DNA of 64,000 nucleotides, taken from Fuchsiella alkaliacetigena (lineage in GTDB: Bacteria; Bacillota; Halanaerobiia; Halobacteroidales; Acetohalobiaceae). Shown piece by piece: positions 44,706 through 56,338 of the stretch. The notes under the pieces were generated by a model that was given only the letters and a program-made list of their open reading frames with translations, made no database searches and was not told the DNA's origin. The position numbers were made by a program, and so were the translations under genes. How positions within the stretch are numbered: position 1 is the first letter of the stretch; each line of letters opens with the position of its first letter. Where the stretch lies: NCBI RefSeq assembly GCF_023227765.1, contig NZ_JALKBZ010000004.1, forward strand, positions 1-64,000, read 5' to 3'.

Positions 44706-47078
44706 TTATTTGGGTAGTTTGATTGCTTTTTCCAATTTTGTATTTGAAGACTGTAGTTGAGAGTACATACTACCTATTCTTTTAGTTAAGGTTATTTCGG
44801 CTACATTAATCTTTTGCAATTCACCTTCGCTGTTTACTAATAGCAGTTGATCATTTTCGGCAGCTGTTATCACTTGGATTAGTTCGTACTTATCGCTGCT
44901 TAAAGTTTGCAGTCCTTTGCCATTTCGATTCTGAGTGGTGTAGGCCTCGAGTTTACTTCGCTTCCCTCTACCATCGGCACTAATTGCTACTACAAAGTCT
45001 TGGGGTTTAGTTAGGTTAAAGGCAATTACTTCGTCATTTTTCGCTAAGTCTATTCCTTTAACTCCTTTGGTATTACGACCAGTGGCGGAGATTTCGCCTT
45101 CTTCAAAGTGAATAGTCTGTCCTTGTTTAGTTCCTAATAAAAACTTTTGGTTGCCGTCGGTGATCTTAACGTCGATTACTTCGTCGTCTTGATTGAGTTT
45201 AATGGCCTTCAGAGAGGAGATAGTTGTTTCGTATTCTCGAGCTAAGCTTTTTTTGACCCGCCCTTTTTTAGTAACAATGCTGATATATTTATTTTTAATT
45301 TCTTCGCTTAAGAGAAGCACACCTACAATTTTTTCATCTAAAGGCAGTTTCAAAAAGTCGCTTAAAGGATCACCGGTGGATAGACCATGATGCTCTGGGA
45401 TTTGATGTGTATTTAAAATATGAACCTGCCCTTGATTAGTAAAGAATAAAAGATCATCTCTGGTAGTACCGCTGAAAATATGAGTAATATAGTCGTCTTT
45501 GCTGGCACGTAGCTTATCCCGGTCGTTACTTCTTTTTAGATATTTGTGATAAGATAGCGAAAGGACTATATCTTCATCTTTGATGAGATCACTTTCATCT
45601 AATTCTGCTTTTGACCCATCAGCGATAATTTCTGTTTTTCTATGATCTCCATATTCTGCTTTAATTTCTCTTAGTTCTTTAGTTATTAACTTATTCATTA
45701 CTTGCCGTTGTTCTAGGATTGAGGTTAAACGTTCTATTTTTTTCTTTAACTCAGCGGCTTCTGCTTCTATTTTTTCTCTTTCTAAGCTTACTAAGCGCTG
45801 TAATTTCATGTTTAGAATTGCTTTGGCTTGTTGGGCCGAGACGCCAATCTCTTCTTGGAGATTTTTCTGAGCCTGTTTAGCTGAAGGGGAGTTACGGATG
45901 ACACTTATCACTTTATCTAAGCTGTCCAGTGCTGTTTGAATCCCTTTTAAAGTATGTTGGCGTTTTTTAGCTTGATTGAGTTCAAAGGTGCTTCGCCGGG
46001 TGATAACCTCGCGTCTGAAGTCCAAAAAGTGCTGTAAGATAGTTTTAAGCCCCATAGTCTGTGGCTTTTGATCTACTAAAGCCAATAAATTAATTCGATA
46101 ACTGCTCTGTAATGAGGTATATTTATAGAGCCGATTAAGTACAATTTCAGGATTAGCTTTGCTTTTTAGTTCGATAACTACCCTTAAGCCTTCTTGATCG
46201 GATTCATCGCGGATATCGACTATATTTTCTACTTTTTCTTTTTTAACTACTGTAGCCATTTCTTCTATCAGTTTTGCTTTGTTTAGCTGATAGGGAATTT
46301 CTGAGATGATGATTCTTTTTTTACTGCTGCTTACTTTTTCAATTTCGGTTTTGGCTCTGAGGATAATTCTACCTTTACCGGTTCGATAGGCTTTTTTGAT
46401 TTCTTCATCGCCGATAATCTGGGCTCCCGTAGGAAAGTCGGGCCCGGGTAAATGCTCCATTAACTCCTCTAAGCTAGAGTCTGGATTATGTAATAAGTGA
46501 ATTAAAGCCGAAATAGTTTCACTGAGATTATGAGGAGGAATATCAGTACTCATCCCTACGGCAATCCCACTGGAGCCATTAACTAAGAGATTGGGAACTC
46601 TAGCCGGTAGTACTGTCGGTTCTTGGAGATTACCATCGAAATTATCAACGAAGTCAACGGTTTCTTTTTTGATATCGCCGAGTATTTCCTGAGCTAATTC
46701 GGTAAGCCGGGCTTCGGTATAACGCATAGCAGCAGCACTATCGCCGTCAATAGAGCCGAAGTTACCGTGACCGTCGATTAAGGTATACCTCTGGTTAAAG
46801 TTTTGAGCCATTCTGACCATAGCATCATAAACGGCTGCATCACCGTGCGGATGGTACTTACCTAAAACTTCACCTACAATTCGAGCCGATTTTTTATGTG
46901 GTTTATCCGCACTTAAACCTAAGTCTTGAGTAGCATAAAGAATTCGACGGTGCACAGGTTTTAATCCGTCGCGTACATCGGGTAGGGCCCGACCGATAAT
47001 TACGCTTAATGAATAGTTTAAATAAGACTCCTTCATCTTATCTTCAATAGCAATGGGAGTAATATCTTCTTCAATCAT
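44706..47078 (-). CDS. parC: Type IIA topoisomerase subunit A (ParC/GyrA family, probably ParC)
   Basis: The 790-residue protein has the winged-helix breakage domain with [35 protein letters not shown], and catalytic Tyr in [12 protein letters not shown] (about residue 120), a coiled-coil gate, and a C-terminal beta-pinwheel (about 500-785). A canonical GyrA box (QRRGGKG) is absent from the first blade, though a degenerate QNRNGKG occurs late; this favours ParC, which decatenates chromosomes. ATG 47078 fits AAAGGAG better than TTG 47084. The matching subunit B gene is divergent, beyond one intervening gene. Confidence 0.9.
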   Translation of the reverse strand: MIEEDITPIAIEDKMKESYLNYSLSVIIGRALPDVRDGLKPVHRRILYATQDLGLSADKPHKKSARIVGEVLGKYHPHGDAAVYDAMVRMAQNFNQRYTLIDGHGNFGSIDGDSAAAMRYTEARLTELAQEILGDIKKETVDFVDNFDGNLQEPTVLPARVPNLLVNGSSGIAVGMSTDIPPHNLSETISALIHLLHNPDSSLEELMEHLPGPDFPTGAQIIGDEEIKKAYRTGKGRIILRAKTEIEKVSSSKKRIIISEIPYQLNKAKLIEEMATVVKKEKVENIVDIRDESDQEGLRVVIELKSKANPEIVLNRLYKYTSLQSSYRINLLALVDQKPQTMGLKTILQHFLDFRREVITRRSTFELNQAKKRQHTLKGIQTALDSLDKVISVIRNSPSAKQAQKNLQEEIGVSAQQAKAILNMKLQRLVSLEREKIEAEAAELKKKIERLTSILEQRQVMNKLITKELREIKAEYGDHRKTEIIADGSKAELDESDLIKDEDIVLSLSYHKYLKRSNDRDKLRASKDDYITHIFSGTTRDDLLFFTNQGQVHILNTHQIPEHHGLSTGDPLSDFLKLPLDEKIVGVLLLSEEIKNKYISIVTKKGRVKKSLAREYETTISSLKAIKLNQDDEVIDVKITDGNQKFLLGTKQGQTIHFEEGEISATGRNTKGVKGIDLAKNDEVIAFNLTKPQDFVVAISADGRGKRSKLEAYTTQNRNGKGLQTLSSDKYELIQVITAAENDQLLLVNSEGELQKINVAEITLTKRIGSMYSQLQSSNTKLEKAIKLPK

Positions 47079-47462
47079 TTTCAAGTCTCCTTTCTAAAAA
47101 ATAGCTTTGACCTTTTTTAGTATAATATTAATTTAGCTATTAGTCAATATTTTTATCTTTACTTGCTGCTAATATGAAGATTTAAACATAATTAGAGATA
47201 TTTTTTTAATTTTCACTTGGAATTAAAGTTTATGTTTGATATAATGAAATTACTTAGTGTACCATCAACTACGAGTACTTAGTCTTTTTAAAATTGGATG
47301 AAATTTTAAGAGAATTTTTTTGCTTCTATTTGTCTAAATTTTCTGAATATTAAGAATTTGATGCTATTAAGTATAGGCTGGCTGTTATTTCTCCTTGGTA
47401 AGTAAGCGGTGTGGATTGTAGGTGATAAATTGAAAATAAGTTTTAATAAGGGGGAAGTGACA
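47079..47462. other. Intergenic region between parC and the exported protein gene
   Basis: About 380 AT-rich bases hold the parC promoter (47119-47147, minus) and a plus-strand pair TTGGAA (47217-47222) and TATAAT (47240-47245) 17 bases apart. If used, the latter gives the next gene an unusually long leader of about 210 bases. I see no riboswitch or conserved hairpin in it. Confidence 0.55.
47119..47147 (-). promoter_or_regulatory. Promoter of parC
   Basis: On the minus strand, TTGACT (47147-47142) and TATACT (47124-47119) are 17 bases apart, about 40 bases before the ATG. Confidence 0.72.
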
Positions 47463-48656
47463 ATGTTTAGGTTGGGAGTGGTGCTCTTAATTTTGATGCT
47501 TGTTTTAGTGATTGGGGTAGGAGAAGCTGCAACTATAAAACCTTTGGCTGGCCAGGAGCTTGTGTTGGAGATAGAAGAACAAAGAATAGCTAGGCTAGAG
47601 ATGATAAAAGAGTACTTAGAGGAGCTAAAGAACTTTGTAGATCCTTATAAAATGTTTGAGCTGAAAATTGATGATGAAGTGGAGGTTCGAGATAGAGGAG
47701 CAGGCAAGATTGAGATAAGTGTTCCTAAATCGATAACTTTAAAGCAAGATTACTATCAAAGTTCTGTAGAGATATTAAATAGATATCAGGACTATCTTTA
47801 TCCAGATCAAGGTAGGGTGGACAGTATTAATAGAGATCTTTTAGCAGGCGATTATCGTGGGCGAATAGTTGAAGTTCCAGTTTTAGTAGTATTTTTAAAC
47901 GATAGAGAGGAAGTAGTGGCTTTTTATGCTAATTATATTAGGTCGAGAAATGAAGGTTTGAGTATCCATATACATAATAGATCTAAGTCTTTTCATCGTT
48001 CAGTGATGGAAATCCCAGAATATAGAATGCCTTGGCTGGAGGATAGTAATAGAAGTAAATGGCGAAAGGATTTACCGGAGAAGATAGTTAGTCAAATTGA
48101 AAGTGTAAATATTATTTTTGCTAATCAGGAGCTGTTTAAGCTGTTATTCTTACATAATTATGAATCCTATGACGAAAATTATCTTTATGGTGACTTAAAT
48201 TCCGCTGCTTATATTTATTCTACCTTTCCAGCTAAACTAGCAGATATAAAATTAGCAGAAGCAGATGTAATAGCGGAAATAGATAAAAGGATAGCTAATG
48301 TAGAAAATAAAATTGCTGAATTAAAGGGGCAAGAAGCAAAAAATAAAGTTGAATCTGGGGTAGTAGATAAGGAGAAGTTTGAAATTAAGACAGCTGAAGA
48401 TTTTAAGATATATCGTAAGCGTTTAAATCAAGCTTATAGTGATTATTTACTAACGGAAGCTGAGTATAAAAAACAGTATTATCAAGTTGCTAATAAGTAT
48501 AAGAGTTATTTAATCCAGTTATATGAAAGTGGGGAGCTAAATCGAGATGAGTATCAGCAAAAGATCAAAGCAATTCCAGAGCCGGGATTGGAAAGCAGAG
48601 GAGTTTTACAACAGCTAGTTTACTTTATGGTAATGTTTTTAATGCTGTTGATTTAG
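47463..48656 (+). CDS. Exported hypothetical protein, 397 residues
   Basis: I do not recognise this family. The start has a signal peptide (FRLGVVLLILMLVLVIGVGEA, about residues 1-22). The mature part is charged, with a long coiled-coil-like region around 255-300 (AEIDKRIANVENKIAELKG), and ends with a hydrophobic tail (LVYFMVMFLMLLI) that could anchor it in the membrane. ATG 47463 follows AAGGGGG; an in-frame GTG at 47409 would mask the signal peptide. It lies alone between parC and parE, with a terminator behind it. Confidence 0.65.
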   Translation: MFRLGVVLLILMLVLVIGVGEAATIKPLAGQELVLEIEEQRIARLEMIKEYLEELKNFVDPYKMFELKIDDEVEVRDRGAGKIEISVPKSITLKQDYYQSSVEILNRYQDYLYPDQGRVDSINRDLLAGDYRGRIVEVPVLVVFLNDREEVVAFYANYIRSRNEGLSIHIHNRSKSFHRSVMEIPEYRMPWLEDSNRSKWRKDLPEKIVSQIESVNIIFANQELFKLLFLHNYESYDENYLYGDLNSAAYIYSTFPAKLADIKLAEADVIAEIDKRIANVENKIAELKGQEAKNKVESGVVDKEKFEIKTAEDFKIYRKRLNQAYSDYLLTEAEYKKQYYQVANKYKSYLIQLYESGELNRDEYQQKIKAIPEPGLESRGVLQQLVYFMVMFLMLLI

Positions 48657-48691
48657 GTGAAAAATTTTAAAAGTTGAGTGATATTTAGTTA

Positions 48692-48719
48692 GGAGAGCAA
48701 ATTCTGCTCTCCTTTTTTT
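48692..48719 (+). terminator. Terminator after the exported hypothetical gene
   Basis: GGAGAGCA pairs with TGCTCTCC around a five-base loop, followed by seven T. Confidence 0.92.
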
Positions 48720-48843
48720 GTTAAAGGAATTATACTTTAATTTGGGCCATATTTGTTTAAGCTAGATTTAAAACTGGTATTCTGCCTAAATCTTTGGTAT
48801 AATAATAGACAATTGAATTCAACTGTTAAAAATATACATTTAA

Positions 48844-50811
<1,968 letters not shown>

Positions 50812-50901
50812 TACAATTTATGAATATTTAACCTTGCGCTTTTCATAAAGTTTTAAATTAAGAATAAGGATATAAGTAATATATTTGCATTATATTTAGT
50901 G

Positions 50902-50931
50902 GCCTGTGTAGCAATTATGCAGGCTTTTTTT
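50902..50931 (+). terminator. Weak terminator after parE
   Basis: GCCTG pairs with CAGGC around a 13-base loop and a T-run follows. The short stem makes it a modest candidate. Confidence 0.6.
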
Positions 50932-50951
50932 ATTTAAAGGGGTGAGAGGCT

Positions 50952-51755
50952 ATGAAGGAGGTAGGGCCCAGAGAGGCTGTTAGTAGCTTAATAGAAGCAG
51001 GTGACTTAGCTGCTCTGAAAAAGTTAGTGAAATTACTATTAGAAAGAAGTGTTAGTGGAAAGTCAAATTTGATTTTTTGTGATTTATTTATTGAAAATAT
51101 GTTATCTGCTCAAGATTACTCAAGCTCTTTTGAGATAGTTGAAATTAAAAAGGATTTATGTGATTTTGTTTTAAGATATTTAAATGGAAGTATTAGAATA
51201 AAGTATGTAAGCAAGGAAATTAGGATATATCAACAGTTATTGAAAATTCTAAATGGCTTTTTTAAGTCAGACTATTATTTATTGGAGGAAGCAGTTGTTT
51301 TAGAATTGATTAAACTGTTATATGACTTTGGAATAAGCAAGCTAGTAGAGCATAGCCAAGATAAATTTGCTTTTAAATTATACTTGATACCTTATAGTCA
51401 TCGAGAGTATAATTCATTTACTCACCCTGAATTTAATCTAATAGCCATTTTTAAAGCTAAACAAGAGCAAGGAAAACAGAGCAGAACTCCTGAAACTGAG
51501 TTTTTGCATGGAGTAGGCTTACTATTATGTGAGTCTTTAACTGAAGGAGAAGAGGCTTTTCCGAGCAGTTTTGAAGAAATCTATGCTTCTAAATTTGCTC
51601 CGGCTAGTAAAATAAGGAAGAAAACTATATTTGCAGACTGCTTTTCCTTGGCAGTGATGTATAATACGCCTTATATTTCTAAAAATCCCTTTGCTGAGAG
51701 GTGGGATGAACTGTTTCAAAAAAGATTAAATAATTATTTTCGTTCACTTTGTTAA
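50952..51755 (+). CDS. Hypothetical protein, 267 residues
   Basis: I do not recognise this protein. It is soluble, mostly helical by composition, and has a leucine/lysine-rich N-terminal half (AALKKLVKLLLERS). A central motif THPEFNLIAIF and a later FLHGVGLLLCESLTEGEE are the most distinctive parts; the His-Glu pairs there do not form a canonical HExxH. It follows parE by 140 bases with a GGGGTGAG ribosome site. A structural search would be needed to go further. Confidence 0.6.
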   Translation: MKEVGPREAVSSLIEAGDLAALKKLVKLLLERSVSGKSNLIFCDLFIENMLSAQDYSSSFEIVEIKKDLCDFVLRYLNGSIRIKYVSKEIRIYQQLLKILNGFFKSDYYLLEEAVVLELIKLLYDFGISKLVEHSQDKFAFKLYLIPYSHREYNSFTHPEFNLIAIFKAKQEQGKQSRTPETEFLHGVGLLLCESLTEGEEAFPSSFEEIYASKFAPASKIRKKTIFADCFSLAVMYNTPYISKNPFAERWDELFQKRLNNYFRSLC

Positions 51756-51895
51756 AAAGTAATGTCTAAGTTAATGGTTTTAGCTAAAAAGCTTGATTTT
51801 TTTCTTATTTTTAGCAGGTTATTTTATTTTTTTGATTAACTTAGCTATAGGGGAGCTAAAGTTGTAGATATTATTCAAAGTCTAGGAGGAATGTT

Positions 51896-52585
51896 ATGAT
51901 TTTATTAGAAAATATTGAAAGAGGATATAATACTGAATCAGGCAAATTGACAGTGGTGGATATTCCCCGTTTGGAGATTGAAGCGGGGAGTCAGGTAGCT
52001 TTGATGGGCCCGAGCGGTTCCGGTAAAACTACTATTTTAAACTTAATTGCCGGAGTGATTATGCCTAGTCGCGGTCGGGTAAGAGTTGACGGGATAGAGC
52101 TTAATGATCTACCTCAAAATCAACGGGATATTTTTCGAACTCGGAGAGTAGGTTATATATTTCAAAGGCTTAATTTGCTGAGTACCTTGACGGCTTTAGA
52201 GAATGTAATGTTACCTATGCTTTTTGCTGGGGAAAGAAGTAAGAATGAGCAGCGAACGAGGGCTAAGGAGTTATTAGCTAAGGTTAACTTAGAGCATCGT
52301 TTAGAGCATCGACCTAGTCAGCTTTCGCAAGGAGAGGCCCAGCGAGTGGCTATTGCTAGAGCCTTAGCTAATAGAGTTAAGGTTGTGCTGGCTGATGAGC
52401 CTACTGGTAATATAGACTATCAGACTGGTAGGGAGATTATGGAGCTATTAAGAGAGATCTGTACTGAAAAGAATATTACTTTGTTGACTGCTACTCATAA
52501 TCGAGAGTTAGGGAATAGTTTTCCGCGTTTAATAGATATTTTAGAAATTAACCAAGCCTTGACAGCAGGAAAGGAGAATAGTTAA
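51896..52585 (+). CDS. ABC exporter ATPase, LolD/MacB type
   Basis: The 229-residue ATPase has Walker A GPSGSGKTT, Q-loop YIFQRLNLLS, signature LSQGEAQRVAIA (a variant of LSGGQ), Walker B VVLADEPTGNID and the switch His in TATHN. LolD/MacB-type ATPases power FtsX-like permeases that move lipoproteins, peptides or signals rather than import nutrients. The permease gene starts within its stop codon (TAATG), so the two are coupled. Confidence 0.92.
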   Translation: MILLENIERGYNTESGKLTVVDIPRLEIEAGSQVALMGPSGSGKTTILNLIAGVIMPSRGRVRVDGIELNDLPQNQRDIFRTRRVGYIFQRLNLLSTLTALENVMLPMLFAGERSKNEQRTRAKELLAKVNLEHRLEHRPSQLSQGEAQRVAIARALANRVKVVLADEPTGNIDYQTGREIMELLREICTEKNITLLTATHNRELGNSFPRLIDILEINQALTAGKENS

Positions 52586-53964
52586 TGGGAGTTTTTACTT
52601 TAGTATATCGTAACTTATCAAATAAGCCTTTGCGCTCTATTTTAACTATACTTTCGGTTGCTTTAGGAGTTATTTTATTACTTACTATTTTAATTATTTC
52701 TTCGGGTTTGCAGGAGAGTATAGTTGAGGGCCCGCGCGGCCATGATTTAGTAATTGGAGCTCCAGGTAGTCCGACTCAGTTAACTTTAAGCACCTTGTTT
52801 CACTATGAGGTTCCCTCGGGAAATATAGATTATCAAGTTTTCGAGGAGCTTAAAGGAGATGAAAGAGTTAAAAAGGCCGTCCCGATGGCCTTAGGTGATA
52901 GTTATCAAGGACATCGAATTGTAGGTACTGATTATACTTATTTTGGAGATGATCCCGAAGAGGTAGAGGACTTATTAATTGCAGGTAGATTTATAGAAGA
53001 AGCAGGGGAAGCAGTAATTGGTGCTAAGTTAATTAGAGAAACGGATTTAGAAATAGGCTCTACTTTTAAGGGAGTACACGGAATTGAGGGAGCACATAAT
53101 GGCCATGAGCATGACTTCACCTATGAAGTAGTAGGAATTTTAGATGAAGGCCAGGGCGTTGATGATAGAGTAATCTTTACTGATATAGAAAGTGTCTGGG
53201 CTGCTCATCATGTTTATGCTACTCACTATTCTTTTTTCGAAGAGGGTCAAGCTGTAATCCATAAGATTGATAGTGATGCTTGTACCCATGATGATCACAG
53301 TCACAATGACCATAGTCATGATGACCACAGTCACGATGATCATAGTCACAATGGCCATAGTCACGATGACCACAGTCACAATGGACATAGCCACGATGAC
53401 TTTCATTATCAAGCTGGCGATTTGGAACTTACTGCAATTTTAGTAGAAAGCACCGATATCCAGGCTCTTTCTTCGCTAAAAAATGAGCTTAATAATTCAA
53501 GTGATTACTCTTTGCAGGCAGCTGCTGTATCTCCAGTATTGAGGCAGTTGATGGAAGTAATTAGTGAAGGAACTACAGTAGTTAATATATTTGCGATTGT
53601 TACTTTAGCAGTAGCTTTAAGCTCTATTTTACTGGCTTTATTAAGTTCTGTTGCCGAAGGACGCTCTGATATGGCAGTAATGAGGATGTTAGGGGCTTCG
53701 CAGATTAAGGTGATGCTGATAGTGTTCTTAGAGGGAGTAGTAATTATCCTACTTGGTTTATTGTTGGGTACCTTAGGCGGTTATTTAGTGGCAGACTTTG
53801 TAAGTAGTTATTTAGAGAGCACTACCGGAATTGTTATTAATGTGTTTCGTCTTTGGCCTCAACAGGATATATTATTAGGGAGTGTATTTTTCATAGGCTT
53901 AGGAGCCTGCTTGTTGCCAGTAATAAGTATTTATGGTGATGAGCCAATGGAGTTTATAGATTAA
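52585..53964 (+). CDS. FtsX-like ABC permease with a His-rich extracytoplasmic loop
   Basis: The 459-residue permease has a first membrane segment (about 17-40), a large outer domain (about 41-330) and three C-terminal segments (about 332-355, 385-410, 425-447) with the FtsX pattern DMAVMRMLGASQIKVM. Within the outer domain, residues about 231-275 are a tandem HDDHSHNGHS-type repeat with many His and Asp, encoded by a repetitive stretch at 53287-53406. An earlier NGHEHDF cluster lies at about 172. Such His/Asp repeats bind zinc, nickel or cobalt in other proteins, so this exporter may sense or use a metal; the cargo is unknown. Confidence 0.88.
   Translation: MGVFTLVYRNLSNKPLRSILTILSVALGVILLLTILIISSGLQESIVEGPRGHDLVIGAPGSPTQLTLSTLFHYEVPSGNIDYQVFEELKGDERVKKAVPMALGDSYQGHRIVGTDYTYFGDDPEEVEDLLIAGRFIEEAGEAVIGAKLIRETDLEIGSTFKGVHGIEGAHNGHEHDFTYEVVGILDEGQGVDDRVIFTDIESVWAAHHVYATHYSFFEEGQAVIHKIDSDACTHDDHSHNDHSHDDHSHDDHSHNGHSHDDHSHNGHSHDDFHYQAGDLELTAILVESTDIQALSSLKNELNNSSDYSLQAAAVSPVLRQLMEVISEGTTVVNIFAIVTLAVALSSILLALLSSVAEGRSDMAVMRMLGASQIKVMLIVFLEGVVIILLGLLLGTLGGYLVADFVSSYLESTTGIVINVFRLWPQQDILLGSVFFIGLGACLLPVISIYGDEPMEFID
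53287..53406 (+). repeat. Tandem His/Asp-coding repeat inside the FtsX-like permease
   Basis: Units of about 15 bases with the core GATCACAGTCA or GACCATAGTCA recur in frame, coding for His-Ser-His-Asp/Asn-Asp/Gly. Units are nearly identical, a pattern prone to slippage and copy-number change. Confidence 0.8.
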
Positions 53965-54085
53965 ATTTGCTGAATTTAATATAATTCTAGGTTTTGATTT
54001 TATGGTTTAAGGTCTAGTCAGATTTTAGTCTGCGTCGAGAAGGACTTTATACATTATACTAATTTTTATGGAAGGGAAAACGACT

Positions 54086-55006
54086 ATGTCAGTAGCTATT
54101 GAAATTGAGAATTTAAATAAGAGTTATGGTGATTTACAGGCTTTAAGTGATATTAATTTAGAGATTAAAAAAGGAGAGTTTTTTGGGTTATTAGGGCCCA
54201 ATGGCGCCGGTAAAAGTACCTTAATTAAGATTTTAGCCGGCTTAGCTCATAAAGATTCAGGTCAGGTAAGTATTTTAGGGACTGATATTGACCGTAATCA
54301 TCGTCAGGCCAAGCATAAGCTGGGTATTGTCCCGCAAGAAGTTGTCATTGATCCCTATTTTAACCCCTTTGAAGCTTTAAAACTACAGTCGGGTTACTTT
54401 GGGATTAAGGATAATGAAGAGCGGATCAATCAAATTTTAACTACGTTAGGCTTAGCGGATAAAAAGAATGCCTATGCTCGTAATTTATCCGGAGGAATGA
54501 AAAGAAGGCTCTTAATTGCTAAGGCTTTAGTACATGATCCGGAGATAATCGTTTTAGACGAACCCACCGCCGGGGTTGATGTAGAACTGCGGAGCAGCCT
54601 TTGGAAATATATTCGCCGCTTGAATAGGCAGGGGAAAACAATTATTTTAACTACTCACTATTTAGAGGAAGCGGAAGCACTGTGTGATAGAATAGCTATT
54701 TTGAATTTAGGTGAGATAGTGGCTGTGGATAGCAAGGAAGACTTAATTAACTCTATAGATAAGAAGATAGTAGAGGTTAAACTGTCTGAGCAGGTAAAGG
54801 GAGTACCAACGGAGTTGACTGAACATGACTTTGAAATTGACGAGAATTCAAAAAAGCTCAGCTTTGAACTAAGTAAAAAGAAACTAAAGCCTTTTTTAGA
54901 CAAGCTTTATCAATCAAAGCTGCCAATTAATGATCTGGATATCTCCAGTGCTAGATTAGAAGATGTATTTTTAAAATTAACTAGTCTAGGAGGGGAGAAT
55001 AATTAA
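54086..55006 (+). CDS. ABC-2 type exporter ATPase
   Basis: The 306-residue protein has Walker A GPNGAGKST, Q-loop VPQEV, signature LSGGMKRRLLIAKAL, Walker B IIVLDEPTAGVD and switch His in TTHYLEEAE, plus a C-terminal extension (about 220-306) usual for CcmA/DrrA-like exporters. It pairs with the membrane gene that overlaps its stop codon. ATG 54086 is preferred because AAGGGA lies eight bases before it; ATG 54068 has none. The exported substrate is unknown. Confidence 0.92.
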   Translation: MSVAIEIENLNKSYGDLQALSDINLEIKKGEFFGLLGPNGAGKSTLIKILAGLAHKDSGQVSILGTDIDRNHRQAKHKLGIVPQEVVIDPYFNPFEALKLQSGYFGIKDNEERINQILTTLGLADKKNAYARNLSGGMKRRLLIAKALVHDPEIIVLDEPTAGVDVELRSSLWKYIRRLNRQGKTIILTTHYLEEAEALCDRIAILNLGEIVAVDSKEDLINSIDKKIVEVKLSEQVKGVPTELTEHDFEIDENSKKLSFELSKKKLKPFLDKLYQSKLPINDLDISSARLEDVFLKLTSLGGENN

Positions 55007-55763
55007 TTATATATCATTTTATACATTAGTTAAAAAAGAGGTTTTGAGATTTATTAAAGTTTCCATTCAAACTATTTTTGCTCCTTTGATTTCTACTACT
55101 CTTTATTTAATTATTTTTGCTTATTCTTTAAGAGGGAGAGAGGTAGTAGGTTACTCGGTTTCCTATACTAGATTTATTATTCCTGGTTTAATAGTAATGG
55201 GGATTATTCAGAATGCTTTTGCTAATACCTCTTCTTCGTTGATAATTGCCAAGTATCAAGGAACCATTATTGAGCTATTACTGGCTCCTTTTTCTTATCT
55301 GCAACTGAGTTTAGGCTTAATGATTGGTGGTATCGCCCGGGGTTTAGCGGTAGGAGTGGCTATTTATCTAGTTTCAATCTTCTTTGCCGGAGCGGTTATT
55401 GCTCATCCTTTACTTTTATTGGGGAGCGGTACTATTATTGCCGGTATCTTTTCTCTGTTGGGGATTATTGCTGGTCTTTGGGCGAAAAAGTTTGATCATA
55501 TTTCTATTTTTTCTAACTTCTTTATTACTCCGCTGACCTTTTTAAGTGGTGTTTTTTATTCTGTTAGCTCCTTACCAGGAGTTTGGAGTAGAGTTTCTCT
55601 TTTTAATCCGGTAGTTTATATGGTTGATCTGATTCGTTATTCCTTTATTGCTGAGTCGGATATTAACTATCTATTTTCATTAACGGTGATTAGCGGAGCA
55701 TTTATATTTCTGCTTATATTAGTTACCTATTTGTTTAAAATAGGTTATAAGCTTAAAGATTAA
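55002..55763 (+). CDS. ABC-2 type permease, probable ATT start
   Basis: The membrane protein (253 residues from ATT 55002) has six segments and the family signature around ILTPLTFLSGVFYSV-like FITPLTFLSGVFYS and a C-terminal helix. Starting at 55002 gives an N-terminus NYISFYTLVKKEVLRFIKV, which matches the usual ABC-2 pattern with the amphipathic helix KKEVLRF; starting at TTG 55044 would remove it. AGGAGGGG at 54989-54996 lies about six bases before the ATT, which itself overlaps the stop of the ATPase gene. The near-cognate start is an inference. Confidence 0.83.
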   Translation: MNYISFYTLVKKEVLRFIKVSIQTIFAPLISTTLYLIIFAYSLRGREVVGYSVSYTRFIIPGLIVMGIIQNAFANTSSSLIIAKYQGTIIELLLAPFSYLQLSLGLMIGGIARGLAVGVAIYLVSIFFAGAVIAHPLLLLGSGTIIAGIFSLLGIIAGLWAKKFDHISIFSNFFITPLTFLSGVFYSVSSLPGVWSRVSLFNPVVYMVDLIRYSFIAESDINYLFSLTVISGAFIFLLILVTYLFKIGYKLKD

Positions 55764-55850
55764 TTGAAATAAAAAACAATCGGGAGGTGAAAAGAAAGAG
55801 CGCTTTCCTCTCTACTGATAGATTAACGAGGTTGGCAGCGATGAAATTTG

Positions 55851-56282
55851 ATGAATGAAAATAAACAGTATACTATCTTTTTCATAAGCAAAATAAGAAA
55901 AAAAGCGGGTAAATTTATAGAGAATGAGTTAAAAAGACACGGGATTAATGATTTAGCTCACTCGCATGGGTCTATACTTTCAGTATTGTATAAAAATAAT
56001 GGAAAATTAAAAATGAAGGATATAGCTGAATTAATTGGCAAGGATAAATCTACTGTTACTCAACTTGTTAATAAACTTTCTAAACGTGAATATATTAAAA
56101 AACAAAAGTCTGAAGAAGATAGAAGAATTACTTATATAGCACTTACAGAAAAGGGTAAAAATATACAAACGACTTTTGATTCTATTTCTCAAAAATTAAT
56201 TAAAACGGCCTACGAAGGATTTACTGAGGAAGAAACAGAAGATTTTCTGCGATTATTAAAAAAGCTATATTTGAACTTTTAA
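55851..56282 (+). CDS. MarR family transcriptional regulator
   Basis: The 143-residue protein has the winged-helix MarR fold: LSVLYKNNGKLKMKDIAELIGKDKSTVTQLVNKLSKREYIKKQKSEEDRRITYIALTEKG-type organisation, with the recognition helix around DKSTVTQLVNKL and the wing DRRITYIAL. MarR proteins are dimeric repressors relieved by ligands or oxidation. No Cys is present, so a thiol switch is unlikely. It converges with the Old Yellow Enzyme gene, whose promoter holds two MarR-type operators, so that gene is the probable target. Confidence 0.9.
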   Translation: MNENKQYTIFFISKIRKKAGKFIENELKRHGINDLAHSHGSILSVLYKNNGKLKMKDIAELIGKDKSTVTQLVNKLSKREYIKKQKSEEDRRITYIALTEKGKNIQTTFDSISQKLIKTAYEGFTEEETEDFLRLLKKLYLNF

Positions 56283-56293
56283 CTAATATATCA

Positions 56294-56330
56294 AAATAGC
56301 TCCTACAGATATTTAATGTAGGAGCTATTT
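56294..56330. terminator. Bidirectional terminator between the MarR and flavin oxidoreductase genes
   Basis: AAATAGCTCCTACA pairs with TGTAGGAGCTATTT around a nine-base loop, between the convergent stop codons. Confidence 0.93.
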
Positions 56331-56338
56331 ATCTTACT

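Noticed and set aside
53140-53412. Minus-strand open frame opposite the His-rich repeat
   Set aside because: It is a low-complexity shadow (Val/Ile/Met/Thr) of the His/Asp repeat, has no ribosome site and overlaps a solid gene.
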